Assembly (NCBI GenBank): GCA_016932895.1
Contig: JAFGCA010000410.1
Location: 1-22,205, forward strand
Origin: Sedimentisphaerales bacterium
GTDB taxonomy: Bacteria; Planctomycetota; Phycisphaerae; Sedimentisphaerales; SG8-4
DNA: 22,205 nucleotides
Direction of reading: 5' to 3'
In this document: in pieces, positions 1 through 7,774 of the stretch
Numbering within the stretch: the stretch's first letter is position 1
Layout: every line of letters starts with the position of its first letter
Made by a program: the position numbers and the translations under genes
The notes under the pieces: generated by a model
What the model saw: only the letters and a program-made list of their open reading frames with translations
Database searches by the model: none
Told to the model about the DNA's origin: nothing

Positions 1-1055
1 CAGACGACCGTGCCGTTCTTGTGCACGGCGCGCGTCTGGACGTCCCTGAATACGTCTTTGCAACTGAAGATCCGCGCCGATTGGGCCTGCATCCGCTCGG
101 CGTCGTCCGGGTGGAAGAAGTCATGGAAGCGCTTGCGGCCCAGGATCTCCTGCGGGGTGTACCCGAGGACCTGCTCGACGACGGGACTGGTGTACGTGTA
201 GTACCCCTCGGCATCCACCTCCCAGATCCATTCTTTGGCGTTTTCCGCCACCTGACGGAACCGCTTCTCCGAACGGCGAAGGGCCTCCTCCACGTGTTTG
301 CGTTCGGTGATGTCCCGCACGACGCAAATCGCCCCCGTGACGTCGCCGTCCGAATCATGGAGCAGGCTCAAGGAAATATTGACGTCGATCACCCGGCCGT
401 CTTGGCGCACCATCTTCGTCTCGAGATGGTGCTCCACGCCGCTTTCGTGTACGCTCTTCTCGCGGATTCTCTCCCACACCGAAGCCGGATAGAGCGAGGC
501 AAGGTCCCGGCCCAGCAGGTCCCCCGGCGTCATGCCCAGGAGACGCTCGGTGTACTGGTTCCAGGAGACCAGGCGCTCGGCGTGATCCACCATCATGATG
601 GCGACCGCGGAGTTCTCGAAGATGGTGCGATACCGTTCTTCGGCGACTTGCAGCTCGCGTTCGGCCTTCTTGCGTTCCAGGGCGTAGCGGATGGCCCGGA
701 CGAGCAGATGAGTGTCCACCTGCCCCTTGACCAGGTAGTCCTGCACGCCTTTCTGAACGGCCCGCGTGGCCGCATTCTCGTCGTCCAAGCCCGTCAGAAC
801 AATGATGGGAATGTGCGGTGCCTCGGCCTGCAGTTGCGTCACCGAGTCCATTCCGGCGCTGTCGGGCAGCCCGAGATCGAGAAGGATAACGTCGAAGGAG
901 GACCGGGACATTTGGTCCAGAGCCTCCGCAACGCGGTCGACACACTGGACCTCCGAAATCGCCAGCGAAGAGCGGTCCAGGAGCCTCGTGAGCATGGTTT
1001 TGTCCACGACGTCGTCTTCCACGACGAGCAGTCGAAGTGCCTTCGGTGCAGCCAA
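1..1055 (-). CDS. Response regulator receiver-PAS-PAS signalling protein, C-terminus beyond window
   Basis: Signalling protein, probably cytoplasmic. The visible 351 codons start with a CheY-like receiver (about residues 7-125): acidic EDD at 13-15, phospho-acceptor D60 in VILLDLGLPDS, then IIVLTG and DYLVKG. PAS domain 1 (about 138-255) follows an ERYRTIFENS linker and ends in the usual VRDITERK; PAS domain 2 starts near 266 (RFRQVAENAKEWIWEVD) and runs off the left edge. A histidine kinase or GGDEF output domain probably follows, but it is not in view. I chose a TTG start (complement of 1053-1055) because AAGGAG sits 7 nt upstream and the receiver begins directly after it; no ATG fits. The gene lies 137 bp after the single-domain response regulator and reads in the same direction as the secretion cluster, so co-transcription is possible. 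The receiver-PAS architecture is certain; the final function is not. Confidence 0.88.
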   Translation of the reverse strand, partial: MAAPKALRLLVVEDDVVDKTMLTRLLDRSSLAISEVQCVDRVAEALDQMSRSSFDVILLDLGLPDSAGMDSVTQLQAEAPHIPIIVLTGLDDENAATRAVQKGVQDYLVKGQVDTHLLVRAIRYALERKKAERELQVAEERYRTIFENSAVAIMMVDHAERLVSWNQYTERLLGMTPGDLLGRDLASLYPASVWERIREKSVHESGVEHHLETKMVRQDGRVIDVNISLSLLHDSDGDVTGAICVVRDITERKHVEEALRRSEKRFRQVAENAKEWIWEVDAEGYYTYTSPVVEQVLGYTPQEILGRKRFHDFFHPDDAERMQAQSARIFSCKDVFRDVQTRAVHKNGTVV

Positions 1056-1192
1056 TGTCCTTCTCCTTTGTCTCCGGCCCGGCCACCGGAGTCCGGCAAA
1101 ACGCCCCGCCCCGCCGACCGAGAAACCGTTCGCCGATTCGTGGGAACGCGGCCCCTTCGTTGGACGGCCGCGGCGGCGGGCTCTACCGGCTT

Positions 1193-1600
1193 CTATTTCT
1201 TGTGGGCGAGAATCGTGCGGATCTTTTCCATGAGCTGGTTGAAATCGAACGGCTTGGTGACGTAGTCGGCCACGCCGTGCGCCGAGGCGGCGGCGATGTC
1301 ACGCGCTTCGCACCGCGCCGTCAGCATGATCACGGGAATCTTCTTGAGCTCGGGATCGGCCTGAAGACATTCCAGCGTTTCGTGGCCGTCCATCACCGGC
1401 ATGTTCGTGTCCAGCAGAATCAGGTCCGGCTTCTCGGCCGCCGCCTTTTCGAGCCCTTCCCGCCCGTTCCCTGCGGTGACCACGTGGCAGTTGGCAAACT
1501 TCAGGCGGTACTCCACCGTGCTGACGAGGTCCGGCTCGTCATCCACGATCAGCACCTTCGTCTGCGTGGTCGATTTCTTCGATTTGAATAGCTTCAGCAT
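1193..1600 (-). CDS. Single-domain response regulator (CheY-like receiver)
   Basis: A 135-aa protein that is essentially one receiver domain with a short basic N-terminal extension (MLKLFKSKK). All family landmarks are present: acidic pair D20-D21, phospho-acceptor D64 in LILLDTNMPVMDG, T94 in IMLTA and K116 in VTKPF. There is no output domain, so it should act by protein-protein contact or in a phosphorelay. The ATG is preceded by AAAGGAG at a 5-nt spacing. It lies 39 bp after the secretin gene and before a second receiver gene on the same strand. The position suggests a role in controlling the pilus/secretion machine, as CheY- or PilG/PilH-like proteins do in other type IV pilus systems, but this is inference from context only. 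Confidence 0.93.
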   Translation of the reverse strand: MLKLFKSKKSTTQTKVLIVDDEPDLVSTVEYRLKFANCHVVTAGNGREGLEKAAAEKPDLILLDTNMPVMDGHETLECLQADPELKKIPVIMLTARCEARDIAAASAHGVADYVTKPFDFNQLMEKIRTILAHKK

Positions 1601-1639
1601 GGGTACTCCTTTGGTTCCACTGAAAAGCGTCGCCGATGC

Positions 1640-2878
1640 TTACCGCGCATGCTCTTCTTGTGAGACGGCCTGCTGGGCCGCTTTCGTCTGCAGCGGACTG
1701 TCCCGCCGCAGGGAATCCACCTTCTCGGCAATATGTTCCGGAACCGGCTCGCCGGCGTCGATGTGCGGCGCCAGAAGCACCACCAGCTCGGAGTGCGTGG
1801 CGATGGTCCGCCGGCTCTTAAAGAACCAGCCGACCAGCGGCAGGTCACCCAGCAGCGGAACCTGGTCGATCTCCACGGTCTTTTCCTCCCGCCGCAGCCC
1901 GCCGATGATTACCGTCTGGCCGTCCGCCAGCAACAGCGACGTCGTGGCCTGGCGCGTATCCACCACCGGGATGCCGCTGTCGCTTTCGCCGGTGCGCACG
2001 TTCTGTTGCGCGTCCACTTCGAGAAAAATGCTGTTGCCGTCGGTTACGGTCGCCGAGACCTGGAGGTTGACGCCCACCTCCTTGAATTCGGTGGAGGTCA
2101 GCGCATTGGCTCCGCCGGTGGCCGTATCCATGACCTCCTGGTACGGGATCTCCTCCACGGCCTTGATCGTCGCCGACGCCCCGCTGACCACCAGGGCGCG
2201 GGGGCTGGCCAGGATTTCCACGTCGCGTTTCTCCTGGATCAGGTGCAGGACGTGCCGGACGGTGCCGCTGACCACGCTGAAATCGCCGCCCCGGCCTATC
2301 GTATTGAAAGCGGTGGCGAAGCCCAGCGTTTCCGCGTTCTCCGGTGTGGACTCAAGCCGCTCGCCCGTAAAATTCTGGCGGTAGACCACATCGTAACGGT
2401 CGCTGGAGAGCAGATCCCAGTTGATCCCGATCTCCGTGTCGTCGCCCAGCTTCACGTCGAGGATCACCACCTCGACCATCACCTGCGGCGGTGTCACGTC
2501 CGCCTTCTCGATCTCGGCCAGAATGCGAGTCAGGTTCACCTCGTCGTCGCAGATCACCACGGAGTTGTTCTTCTCGTTGATCGCCACCATGCCCCGGTCG
2601 CTCACCATCTTCTGGAGCACGCTCTGCACGCTCTTGGCGTCGAGGAACTTCAGGACCACCGTCTCGAGCCGCAAATCCGGCGGCTTCACGACCGGCGCCG
2701 GCTCTTCCGGAGCGGCCGGCGGCGGCTCGGGCTCGCTCAGCAATGCGGTAAAGGGATTCCGCGCCGCGGCCTCGGGCCCGGAGGCAGCCGACGGCTCGGC
2801 CGCAGGGACACCGCCCGGCAAAGCGATCAAACTCAGGGCACAACACAACAAAACGATCGTATGCGTCGATTCATTCAT
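1640..2878 (-). CDS. Short secretin, GspD/PilQ family
   Basis: Outer-membrane secretin of 412 aa, expected to form the multimeric gated pore of the secretion/pilus machine. A signal peptide is evident (hydrophobic IVLLCCALSLIALPGG, residues 8-23, then AAEPS). A proline-rich linker (about 45-68) leads to one N-type domain (about 70-130: LETVVLKFLDAKSVQSVL, NNSVVICDDEVNLTRILAEIEKAD). After the typical PQVMVEVVILDV come the secretin barrel segments, ending in the family signature LLLADGQTVIIGGL and VPLLGDLPLVGWFF (about 340-355). GspD proteins are usually 600-700 aa with N0-N3, so this is a minimal version with one N domain. It overlaps the PilO-like gene by 8 nt, and AAGGAGG stands 9 nt before the ATG. 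The family call is secure; whether it serves secretion or a pilus is not decided by sequence. Confidence 0.93.
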   Translation of the reverse strand: MNESTHTIVLLCCALSLIALPGGVPAAEPSAASGPEAAARNPFTALLSEPEPPPAAPEEPAPVVKPPDLRLETVVLKFLDAKSVQSVLQKMVSDRGMVAINEKNNSVVICDDEVNLTRILAEIEKADVTPPQVMVEVVILDVKLGDDTEIGINWDLLSSDRYDVVYRQNFTGERLESTPENAETLGFATAFNTIGRGGDFSVVSGTVRHVLHLIQEKRDVEILASPRALVVSGASATIKAVEEIPYQEVMDTATGGANALTSTEFKEVGVNLQVSATVTDGNSIFLEVDAQQNVRTGESDSGIPVVDTRQATTSLLLADGQTVIIGGLRREEKTVEIDQVPLLGDLPLVGWFFKSRRTIATHSELVVLLAPHIDAGEPVPEHIAEKVDSLRRDSPLQTKAAQQAVSQEEHAR

Positions 2879-3473
2879 CCGTTATATCCTCCTTTTCGGC
2901 GAGGACCGAAATCGCAACCGTCACGTTGCATTTGAGTTTGCCCGTACGCACGTCCGCCAGCTCCATCCGGCAGGAATCGATCCAGACCTCCTGCGAACGA
3001 TTCTGCAACTGCGCGAACCAGGTGACCAGGTCGTTGTACTGTCCCACAACGGCAAGCGTCGCTCGATGCACGGTGATGGCGGGCTCCGGCGCGGCCGCCC
3101 CGCCGTCCCGCCCCCCCTTCTCGAAGGCGAAATCCACGGAAGTGACGGTGCAGCCGGTCGTCCGGGCCAGCGTTTCCAGCGCGCCGAAGAACGCCGTCGC
3201 CTGCGCCGGCGAGAAAAACTTCACCCGCAGCGTCGCCAGCTCGCTGCTGACGGTCTCGAACCGTCGGCGGTTCGTGCCCAGCGAGGCGGACACGTCGTTT
3301 TTGCGCGCCGTCATGTCCTGGACAAACGGCTCGTATTTCTGGACGGCCTGCAGGTAGGCCAGATGGGGCGAAAGAATCCACCCGTAGCCCGCAATGCCCA
3401 CCGCCGCAATCAAGGCGACGGACATCGCTCTTTGCGCCGGCCGGTTCAGTGTGGCAGCACGTTGAATAATCAC
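2871..3473 (-). CDS. pilO: PilO/GspM-like inner-membrane assembly protein
   Basis: A 200-aa bitopic membrane protein. It has a short cytoplasmic N-terminus, one membrane helix (about residues 16-34: MSVALIAAVGIAGYGWILS), a coiled-coil-like stretch (about 40-85) and a periplasmic ferredoxin-like half (FFGALETLARTTGCTVTSVDF ... ATLAVVGQYNDLVTWFAQLQNR) that fits PilO. In known systems PilO pairs with PilN and links the cytoplasmic PilM to the secretin. Here the fused PilM-PilN gene is immediately upstream (10-bp gap) and the secretin gene overlaps downstream, matching the pilMNOPQ order without pilP. The start is GTG, with AGGA 8 nt upstream. Sequence similarity in this family is weak, so the call rests on topology, length and position together. 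Confidence 0.82.
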   Translation of the reverse strand: MIIQRAATLNRPAQRAMSVALIAAVGIAGYGWILSPHLAYLQAVQKYEPFVQDMTARKNDVSASLGTNRRRFETVSSELATLRVKFFSPAQATAFFGALETLARTTGCTVTSVDFAFEKGGRDGGAAAPEPAITVHRATLAVVGQYNDLVTWFAQLQNRSQEVWIDSCRMELADVRTGKLKCNVTVAISVLAEKEDITDE

Positions 3474-3483
3474 GGTGTCTTTC

Positions 3484-4995
3484 CTACGGTATCGTCTTCA
3501 ACAAACAATCGATCTGATATCCCAACAGGCCCGCCTGGCCCTGGGCCTTGTCCACCCTGGCCAGAGAAGCCGAGACAAACGGCGCGCACGTCCCCAGCTC
3601 CCGGGCGAAAGCCCGAACCGCCTCATACGACAGGGCCAGCCCCCGGACCTGAAGCTTCTCCGCATCGTCGCTCGAAAGCTCCGTGATGCACACTCCCTCC
3701 GGACTCGTGTCTCTGATCGCGCCGAGAAGTGCGGACCAATCCAGTTGATTTCGTTCTCCCAGCACGTCCTGCATGCGCTGCAACTGGCCCTGCGAGCGCG
3801 CGAGCAGGTCCGCCAGTGCATCGGCCCTCGTCACCAGGGCCGCGGTGGTGTAGAGCTTGCGCGACGATTTCGTCCGTTCGATATCGTGACGCATCCGGTT
3901 GGCGGCGCGCGTCATGAACTGAGGGGCAATCACCATCGCCAGAACGATCAAAGCGGCGATATTCCCCGTCACCAGCATCTGCCTCTTGAACGACCGCGCC
4001 TGTTCGATTTCCTCGGGCAGCAGGTTCACCGCCCAGGGGTCGCCATCGGGGTCCAGTCCTTTCAGGGCCAGGCCCACGGCCGCTTTCGAGACAGGCTCCG
4101 CCGGTCTCTTCGCGTCCTGCGGTCGTGGCGCGGCGCCGGCCTCGAACGGGGCTTCCCCGGACATGGCGTCCAACTCGGCCACGGTCCGCAGAGCCGCAAG
4201 GGCCTCGCGCCCCAGGCGTACGCCGTCCCGGACAACGACCGTAACCTCGCGGCCGCTCTGGTCGTCGCCCGCCTTTACGCCGTAGTAGCGAATCATCATC
4301 TCGGTCTGCTCGCGAAACCAGCCGCTCACGTCGTCCACCCCGCCCTCCTGGGGGACGTCCTTGACCCGCACGGCTTCGAGCATGCCCCGGCGCAGCAGAC
4401 AGGCCGAAAGATGACATGCGCTGATTTCCACGATCAGCCGGTTGCCCGGTCGCGCGCCGGCGGCCTTGTCGCGCTGGACCGCCCGCGCGCAGGCCAGCAG
4501 CGCCGGCTCGACCACCTCGACCGTCAGTCCCGCCGCCGCCCCGGCCTGCACCAGCTTGCGCACGGCCTGGGTTTCGGTGGCCACCGACAGCAGGCGCGGA
4601 GTGCCGCCGGCAACGGTGACGGCGCAGAAATCGGAGGCGATGTCCCGACCCGATAATGCGACGTATTGCGTCAGCTCGCCTTCCACGAAATCACCGACAT
4701 TCGGCGGCAAGGGCGTGGGCATATCGAGCATCTGCATCACCAGGGGAGTGAAGGACACGGTCATCGCCGCCTTCATCCGGCCGATGCGCGCGTGCCGGCG
4801 CAGCTTCCGCAACGTCCGGGCCAGGCCCGCGACGTCTTCGAGTCCGCCCTCGCCCACCGTCCCCTCCGGCAAAGGCAGGCAAGCCTGGCGAACCACCTTC
4901 CATCCGCGGGCCTCGGACGAACGCGACAGCAGCGCCAGACTCACACGCTCCCGGCCCACGTCGATCCCCAGCGCTGTCTTCGTGCGATGCTTCAT
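3484..4995 (-). CDS. Fused PilM-PilN (GspL-like) assembly protein
   Basis: A 503-aa protein joining two proteins that are separate in type IV pilus systems. Residues 1 to about 300 resemble the actin-like PilM domain (TALGIDVGRERVSLALL at the start; LIVEISACHLSACLL where PilM and FtsA have their second phosphate-binding segment, though the usual DIG is replaced by EIS). Near residue 322 comes AVNLLPEE, the NLLP signature that opens PilN. It is followed by one membrane helix (about 340-362: LVTGNIAALIVLAMVIAP), a coiled coil and a periplasmic PilN-like domain (LDWSALLGAIRDTSPEGVCITEL). This layout equals GspL of type II secretion. The stop overlaps nothing downstream (10-bp gap to pilO); the ATG overlaps the GspK-like stop by 4 nt (ATGA), and GAGG lies 8 nt upstream. 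The altered phosphate motif suggests weak or lost ATP binding. Confidence 0.86.
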   Translation of the reverse strand: MKHRTKTALGIDVGRERVSLALLSRSSEARGWKVVRQACLPLPEGTVGEGGLEDVAGLARTLRKLRRHARIGRMKAAMTVSFTPLVMQMLDMPTPLPPNVGDFVEGELTQYVALSGRDIASDFCAVTVAGGTPRLLSVATETQAVRKLVQAGAAAGLTVEVVEPALLACARAVQRDKAAGARPGNRLIVEISACHLSACLLRRGMLEAVRVKDVPQEGGVDDVSGWFREQTEMMIRYYGVKAGDDQSGREVTVVVRDGVRLGREALAALRTVAELDAMSGEAPFEAGAAPRPQDAKRPAEPVSKAAVGLALKGLDPDGDPWAVNLLPEEIEQARSFKRQMLVTGNIAALIVLAMVIAPQFMTRAANRMRHDIERTKSSRKLYTTAALVTRADALADLLARSQGQLQRMQDVLGERNQLDWSALLGAIRDTSPEGVCITELSSDDAEKLQVRGLALSYEAVRAFARELGTCAPFVSASLARVDKAQGQAGLLGYQIDCLLKTIP

Positions 4996-5387
4996 TCGTT
5001 GATCCTCAGCACGTCGATTCTCACTACGTGAGGCGGTCCGTCCGTCGAGACGGTCACGTCCGCCTCCACTTTCGCCACAAATCCGCGGGGCGTGACGCCC
5101 GTGGCGCTCACGGTCGAGCCGGTCACCACAACCGTATAGGAGCCGCCGTTGAACGGCTTGTCGACGTAACCCCCCGTCCAGGTCGCCTCGGCGCGGAGTT
5201 GCGCCAGCGCATCATTCAGGCCCGCCTCGGCCGTGGCCAGTGCCTCGGCCGCGAACAGGTGGTTCTGCATCACCTGAATCTCTTCCGTGTTGATCTGCAG
5301 ATGCCCCATCACCGTCGCCGCCAGCAGCGCCAGGATAAACACCACCATCAACAGAACCGAACCAGTTTGATTTCGTGTGCTTCGCAT
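4992..5387 (-). CDS. GspK/PilX-like minor pseudopilin, short
   Basis: A 131-aa protein with a prepilin-like N-terminus: basic leader MRSTRNQTG, then SVLLMVVFILALLAATVMGHLQ, and an EALATAEAGLNDALAQL helix typical of the PilX/GspK N-terminal domain. The expected cleavage site is after G9. The glutamate normally at +5 of the mature pilin is absent, as is usual for GspK. The protein is far shorter than GspK (about 300 aa) because the large alpha domain is missing, so PilX-like is an equally good name. It probably sits at the tip of the pseudopilus. It overlaps the PilM-PilN gene by 4 nt and follows the PilW/GspJ-like gene by 12 bp, so it is translated within one operon. The ribosome binding site is weak. 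Confidence 0.8.
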   Translation of the reverse strand: MRSTRNQTGSVLLMVVFILALLAATVMGHLQINTEEIQVMQNHLFAAEALATAEAGLNDALAQLRAEATWTGGYVDKPFNGGSYTVVVTGSTVSATGVTPRGFVAKVEADVTVSTDGPPHVVRIDVLRINE

Positions 5388-5399
5388 GGTGTCGATATC

Positions 5400-6515
5400 T
5401 CACGGCAGCAGTAGATCCTCGCCGTCCAAGGCAATCACATCCAGCGTGACATAGTCGGCAGACAGTCTGTTCGCCTTGTGGGCCGTTGTCTTATCGTTAG
5501 AGACCGCCAGCAACACGATGGTGTTCTCACCGGCGCCTCCGATGTAGTTCGTCAGAGCGCTATCGCGCGACCCGTTCAGAGTGACCTCCAATTCCGTGCT
5601 CGGCGAGGCTATGAGCAATTCGTAGCTCGCCGTGGCGTAGTTCCACAGATACAGACTCGCCCCGTCGATACGGGCCTGGTGCTCGTTGATTCCCCGGCCC
5701 TTCCAGGTCGCCGCGATCTGCGTCACCCGTGTTTCGTCCTCATCGATGATGAAGACGTATCGCATTCGTCCATAGTAGGAGTTCAACGAAGCGTTCACGC
5801 TGTGCGAATCGCCGTCCTCCAGTTCCAGCGCATCGTATGCGCCGGTGCCGAGTTCCTGCGCCGGCGTATCCGGATCGAGGGGAACCTGAGGCTTGCCTTC
5901 ATCGCTAAACGCCGCGGCCTCCACGCCCTGCTGGCGCGTCGCGAAGTCGTAGGTGGTGGTGACGCTTTCCCACAGCGCGTTCCCGTTGGCGCGCAGATAA
6001 CAGGCGCCGCTGACGGTGCGGTCGCGCGTCTGGCGACCGGCACTGCGCAAGGTCGCCTCCCAGGTCACCAGACGAATGGCGGCTGGCTCCTGCGTCGAAT
6101 GCGCCAGGTCGTTGGCGTCGTAACAGACGAACTGCAGGCTCGACACGGGCCCCGCCAGATCGGCGGGGTCGCCCGCCGGTCCGAATTGCACGTAGTCGCC
6201 GGCGCCGACGGCGTACCGGTTTGTGACGCCGTCGACATCCTCGAACTCGATGTACCCGTTGGTCTCCGAAGCGGCGCTGACCTGCACGACGCAAACCGCC
6301 TGACCGAGATGCCGCAGAAGGTGCTCGTTCAGGACCCTGCCGTTCTGGATCATGTCCGACTGCGCGCGTTGCGTGTCCGACCCGTTGCGGACGCCCGCCA
6401 GCAACGGCAGCACGGCCCCCATAACAACGACCATCAGCGCCATGGCGACGACCAGCTCGACGACGGTCATCCCGCGCGGCTTGCGCTCGTCCTGATTTTG
6501 ACACACCCTGTTCAT
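5400..6515 (-). CDS. PilW/GspJ-like prepilin-type protein
   Basis: A 371-aa protein with a class III prepilin leader: 15 residues ending R-G, cleavage predicted before M16, mature TVVELVVAMALMVVVMGAVLPLL with the conserved glutamate at +5 (E20). The helix continues into a GMTVVELV-type pilin stem, followed by a long beta-rich body with segments such as ESVTTTYDFATRQ and YYGRMRYVFIIDED. GspJ proteins are near 200 aa; the extra length is closer to PilW. The ATG has AAGGA 8 nt upstream. It is preceded by two terminator-like hairpins, so it may start a second transcription unit together with the GspK-like, PilM-PilN, PilO-like and secretin genes. I saw no convincing sigma70 promoter in the short space between the hairpins and the start. 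Confidence 0.85.
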   Translation of the reverse strand: MNRVCQNQDERKPRGMTVVELVVAMALMVVVMGAVLPLLAGVRNGSDTQRAQSDMIQNGRVLNEHLLRHLGQAVCVVQVSAASETNGYIEFEDVDGVTNRYAVGAGDYVQFGPAGDPADLAGPVSSLQFVCYDANDLAHSTQEPAAIRLVTWEATLRSAGRQTRDRTVSGACYLRANGNALWESVTTTYDFATRQQGVEAAAFSDEGKPQVPLDPDTPAQELGTGAYDALELEDGDSHSVNASLNSYYGRMRYVFIIDEDETRVTQIAATWKGRGINEHQARIDGASLYLWNYATASYELLIASPSTELEVTLNGSRDSALTNYIGGAGENTIVLLAVSNDKTTAHKANRLSADYVTLDVIALDGEDLLLP

Positions 6516-6594
6516 ATACCGGTTCCTTGGTCAACGTACGTATTTTCGGCACACGGGAACCCACTCGTTACGGCAATCGTCCCGTCGGGCACCG

Positions 6595-6622
6595 AAAAAG
6601 CCCGCCCCTCCGGCCGGGGCGG
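6595..6622 (-). terminator. Intrinsic terminator inside the secretion cluster
   Basis: On the minus strand a GC-only 7-bp stem (CCGCCCC / GGGGCGG, arms at 6616-6622 and 6602-6608) with a 7-nt loop is followed by GC and then five T residues (6599-6595). This is a good rho-independent terminator about 150 bp after the GspI-like stop, and it separates the E-F-G-H-I genes from the J-K-LN-O-D genes. Confidence 0.7.
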
Positions 6623-6684
6623 AAATGGCCGTGTGCGCCGGCCGGGCCGCGTTCTTATCAGACCCCCAACCTGCCCACGGGGGC

Positions 6685-6705
6685 AAAATGTGCCGTGTTG
6701 GCACA
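6685..6705 (-). terminator. Second terminator-like hairpin after the GspI-like gene
   Basis: Minus strand: TGTGCC, 5-nt loop, GGCACA (6705-6689), directly followed by TTTT (6688-6685). It lies 68 bp after the GspI-like stop and upstream of the stronger hairpin at 6595-6622. The stem is only 6 bp, so it may be partial. The rest of the 257-bp gap between 6516 and 6772 holds no gene that I can support. Confidence 0.5.
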
Positions 6706-6772
6706 CACGTCCCATAATGCCGGGGGACCGGACACCGGGGGAAAGAGGGAATTCGTGCGAAAGACCGACCGT

Positions 6773-7222
6773 CTATGACCCCGGCCAACGCTTCGCCAGG
6801 CGGGTCGAGAGACGAACCTCGGTCTCCCCGGCGGCCAGGACTCCGTCGCCGTTGCGATCGAGGCCGACCGAAACCGTGATCGACCTCAGGTTCGGATCGC
6901 CGTCGTCGGCGACTGTGCAGAGAAAACCGTCTGCCAGGACCCGAGAGGTCTCGGCAAAACTGTCGTCGTAGTGGTAGATCGACCGCGCCTTGATCCGCTC
7001 CAGTTCCCGCTGGGCCCACTGAAGGCTGCGCGTCCGGCGTTCCACCGTCCCGGTGGTCACCTGAGCGATCGTCCAGGCCCTGAGGACGGGCACGATGGCA
7101 ACGAGCAACAAGGCCGATGCGACCACCACCTCGGTCAGCGTCACGCCGGCCCGCCGGGACCGGGGCGTCAACGGGGGTGGAATCCGGACCTCGAATTTGT
7201 CACTTAGTCGCTTTCGGCGCAT
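6773..7222 (-). CDS. GspI/PilV-like minor pseudopilin
   Basis: A 149-aa prepilin-type protein. An unusually long 26-residue leader ends in RRAG; the mature protein begins VTLTEVVVASALLLVAIVPVLRAW, with the conserved glutamate at +5 (E31). The RRTRSLQWAQRELERIKAR helix after the membrane-spanning stem is typical of GspI/PilV ('A..ELE..K'). Length suits GspI (about 125 aa) with a modest C-terminal addition containing VGLDRNGDGVLAAGETEV, a D-x-N-x-D-G-x-L stretch resembling a calcium-binding or dockerin-like loop. The ATG lies inside the end of the GspH-like gene (19-nt overlap) with GGGAG 7 nt upstream, so translation is coupled. Two terminator-like hairpins follow. Calcium binding is speculative, although calcium does stabilise known pseudopilins. 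Confidence 0.85.
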   Translation of the reverse strand: MRRKRLSDKFEVRIPPPLTPRSRRAGVTLTEVVVASALLLVAIVPVLRAWTIAQVTTGTVERRTRSLQWAQRELERIKARSIYHYDDSFAETSRVLADGFLCTVADDGDPNLRSITVSVGLDRNGDGVLAAGETEVRLSTRLAKRWPGS

Positions 7223-7665
7223 TTCACCGCTCCCGTCGCCGATACGATCGTAATCGTACACACCGTTCCTCCGCCCGAAATCCGGATCGTGGTATCGCTT
7301 CCATCGGCGAGATTTCCCAGCGGACCGAACTCGAACCGCCCACCGCCCGTGCAGCGCACCGGATCGGGAATCTCGTGGCGGTCCACTACGGCCGAATCCT
7401 GGAGGTTTACGATTTGATAGCCCGCGTACCGGCCCGGAGGACCGGTCATGACCACCGCGAAACCGGTGGGATTCTGCGCCGCCTCCAGAAGAGCGGCCGC
7501 ACGGGCCCGTCGCAAATCCGTCGCCAGCTTTCGCGCCACGCCATCGGCGCTCGTGCCGTCGACCGCACCCCATTGCAGCCGGGGCACCGCCACACAGGCC
7601 ATCACGCCGATGATGAGCACCACCACCACGATCTCACTGAGACTGTGTCCACCGCGCTTTTTCAT
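7204..7665 (-). CDS. GspH/FimT-like minor pseudopilin
   Basis: A 153-aa prepilin-type protein: 6-residue leader MKKRGG, then HSLSEIVVVVLIIGVMACVAVPRL with the glutamate at +5 (E11). The ATDLRRARAAALLEAAQNPTGFAVVM segment after the stem is characteristic of GspH/FimT (helix, then beta-strand with 'A...A....G.'). The start is the ATG at 7665, which gives a short leader; a GTG two codons upstream is possible. No strong ribosome binding site is visible. It follows the major pseudopilin gene after a 109-bp gap that contains a terminator-like hairpin and overlaps the GspI-like gene by 19 nt. It probably forms part of the pseudopilus tip complex with the I-, J- and K-like proteins. Confidence 0.86.
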   Translation of the reverse strand: MKKRGGHSLSEIVVVVLIIGVMACVAVPRLQWGAVDGTSADGVARKLATDLRRARAAALLEAAQNPTGFAVVMTGPPGRYAGYQIVNLQDSAVVDRHEIPDPVRCTGGGRFEFGPLGNLADGSDTTIRISGGGTVCTITIVSATGAVKCAESD

Positions 7666-7686
7666 GACCACACCCGGTCAAGGCGC

Positions 7687-7712
7687 AAAAGACGGCCGCC
7701 CTGCCGGCGGCC
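7687..7712 (-). terminator. Attenuator-like hairpin after the major pseudopilin gene
   Basis: Minus strand: GGCCGCC, 5-nt loop, GGCGGCC (7712-7694), then GTC and four T residues (7690-7687). It sits between the GspG-like stop and the GspH-like start. A leaky terminator here would let the abundant major pseudopilin be made in excess over minor subunits, which is a common need; that role is inferred. Confidence 0.55.
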
Positions 7713-7774
7713 ATCCTGCATCACCTCTATCCTCTGACGCACCCCACTCCTGGAAACGGGTGAATCAGGTATTG

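Noticed and set aside
21..1265. A 414-codon open frame on the plus strand opposite the two response-regulator genes
   Set aside because: It is antisense to clear receiver and PAS coding sequence, lacks a ribosome binding site and has arginine/histidine-rich text typical of GC-rich shadow frames.
6537..6544. AATACGTA on the minus strand just before the GspJ/PilW-like gene, resembling the four-copy promoter box
   Set aside because: A -10 at the expected distance would fall inside the coding sequence and is not present; the match covers only 8 nt.
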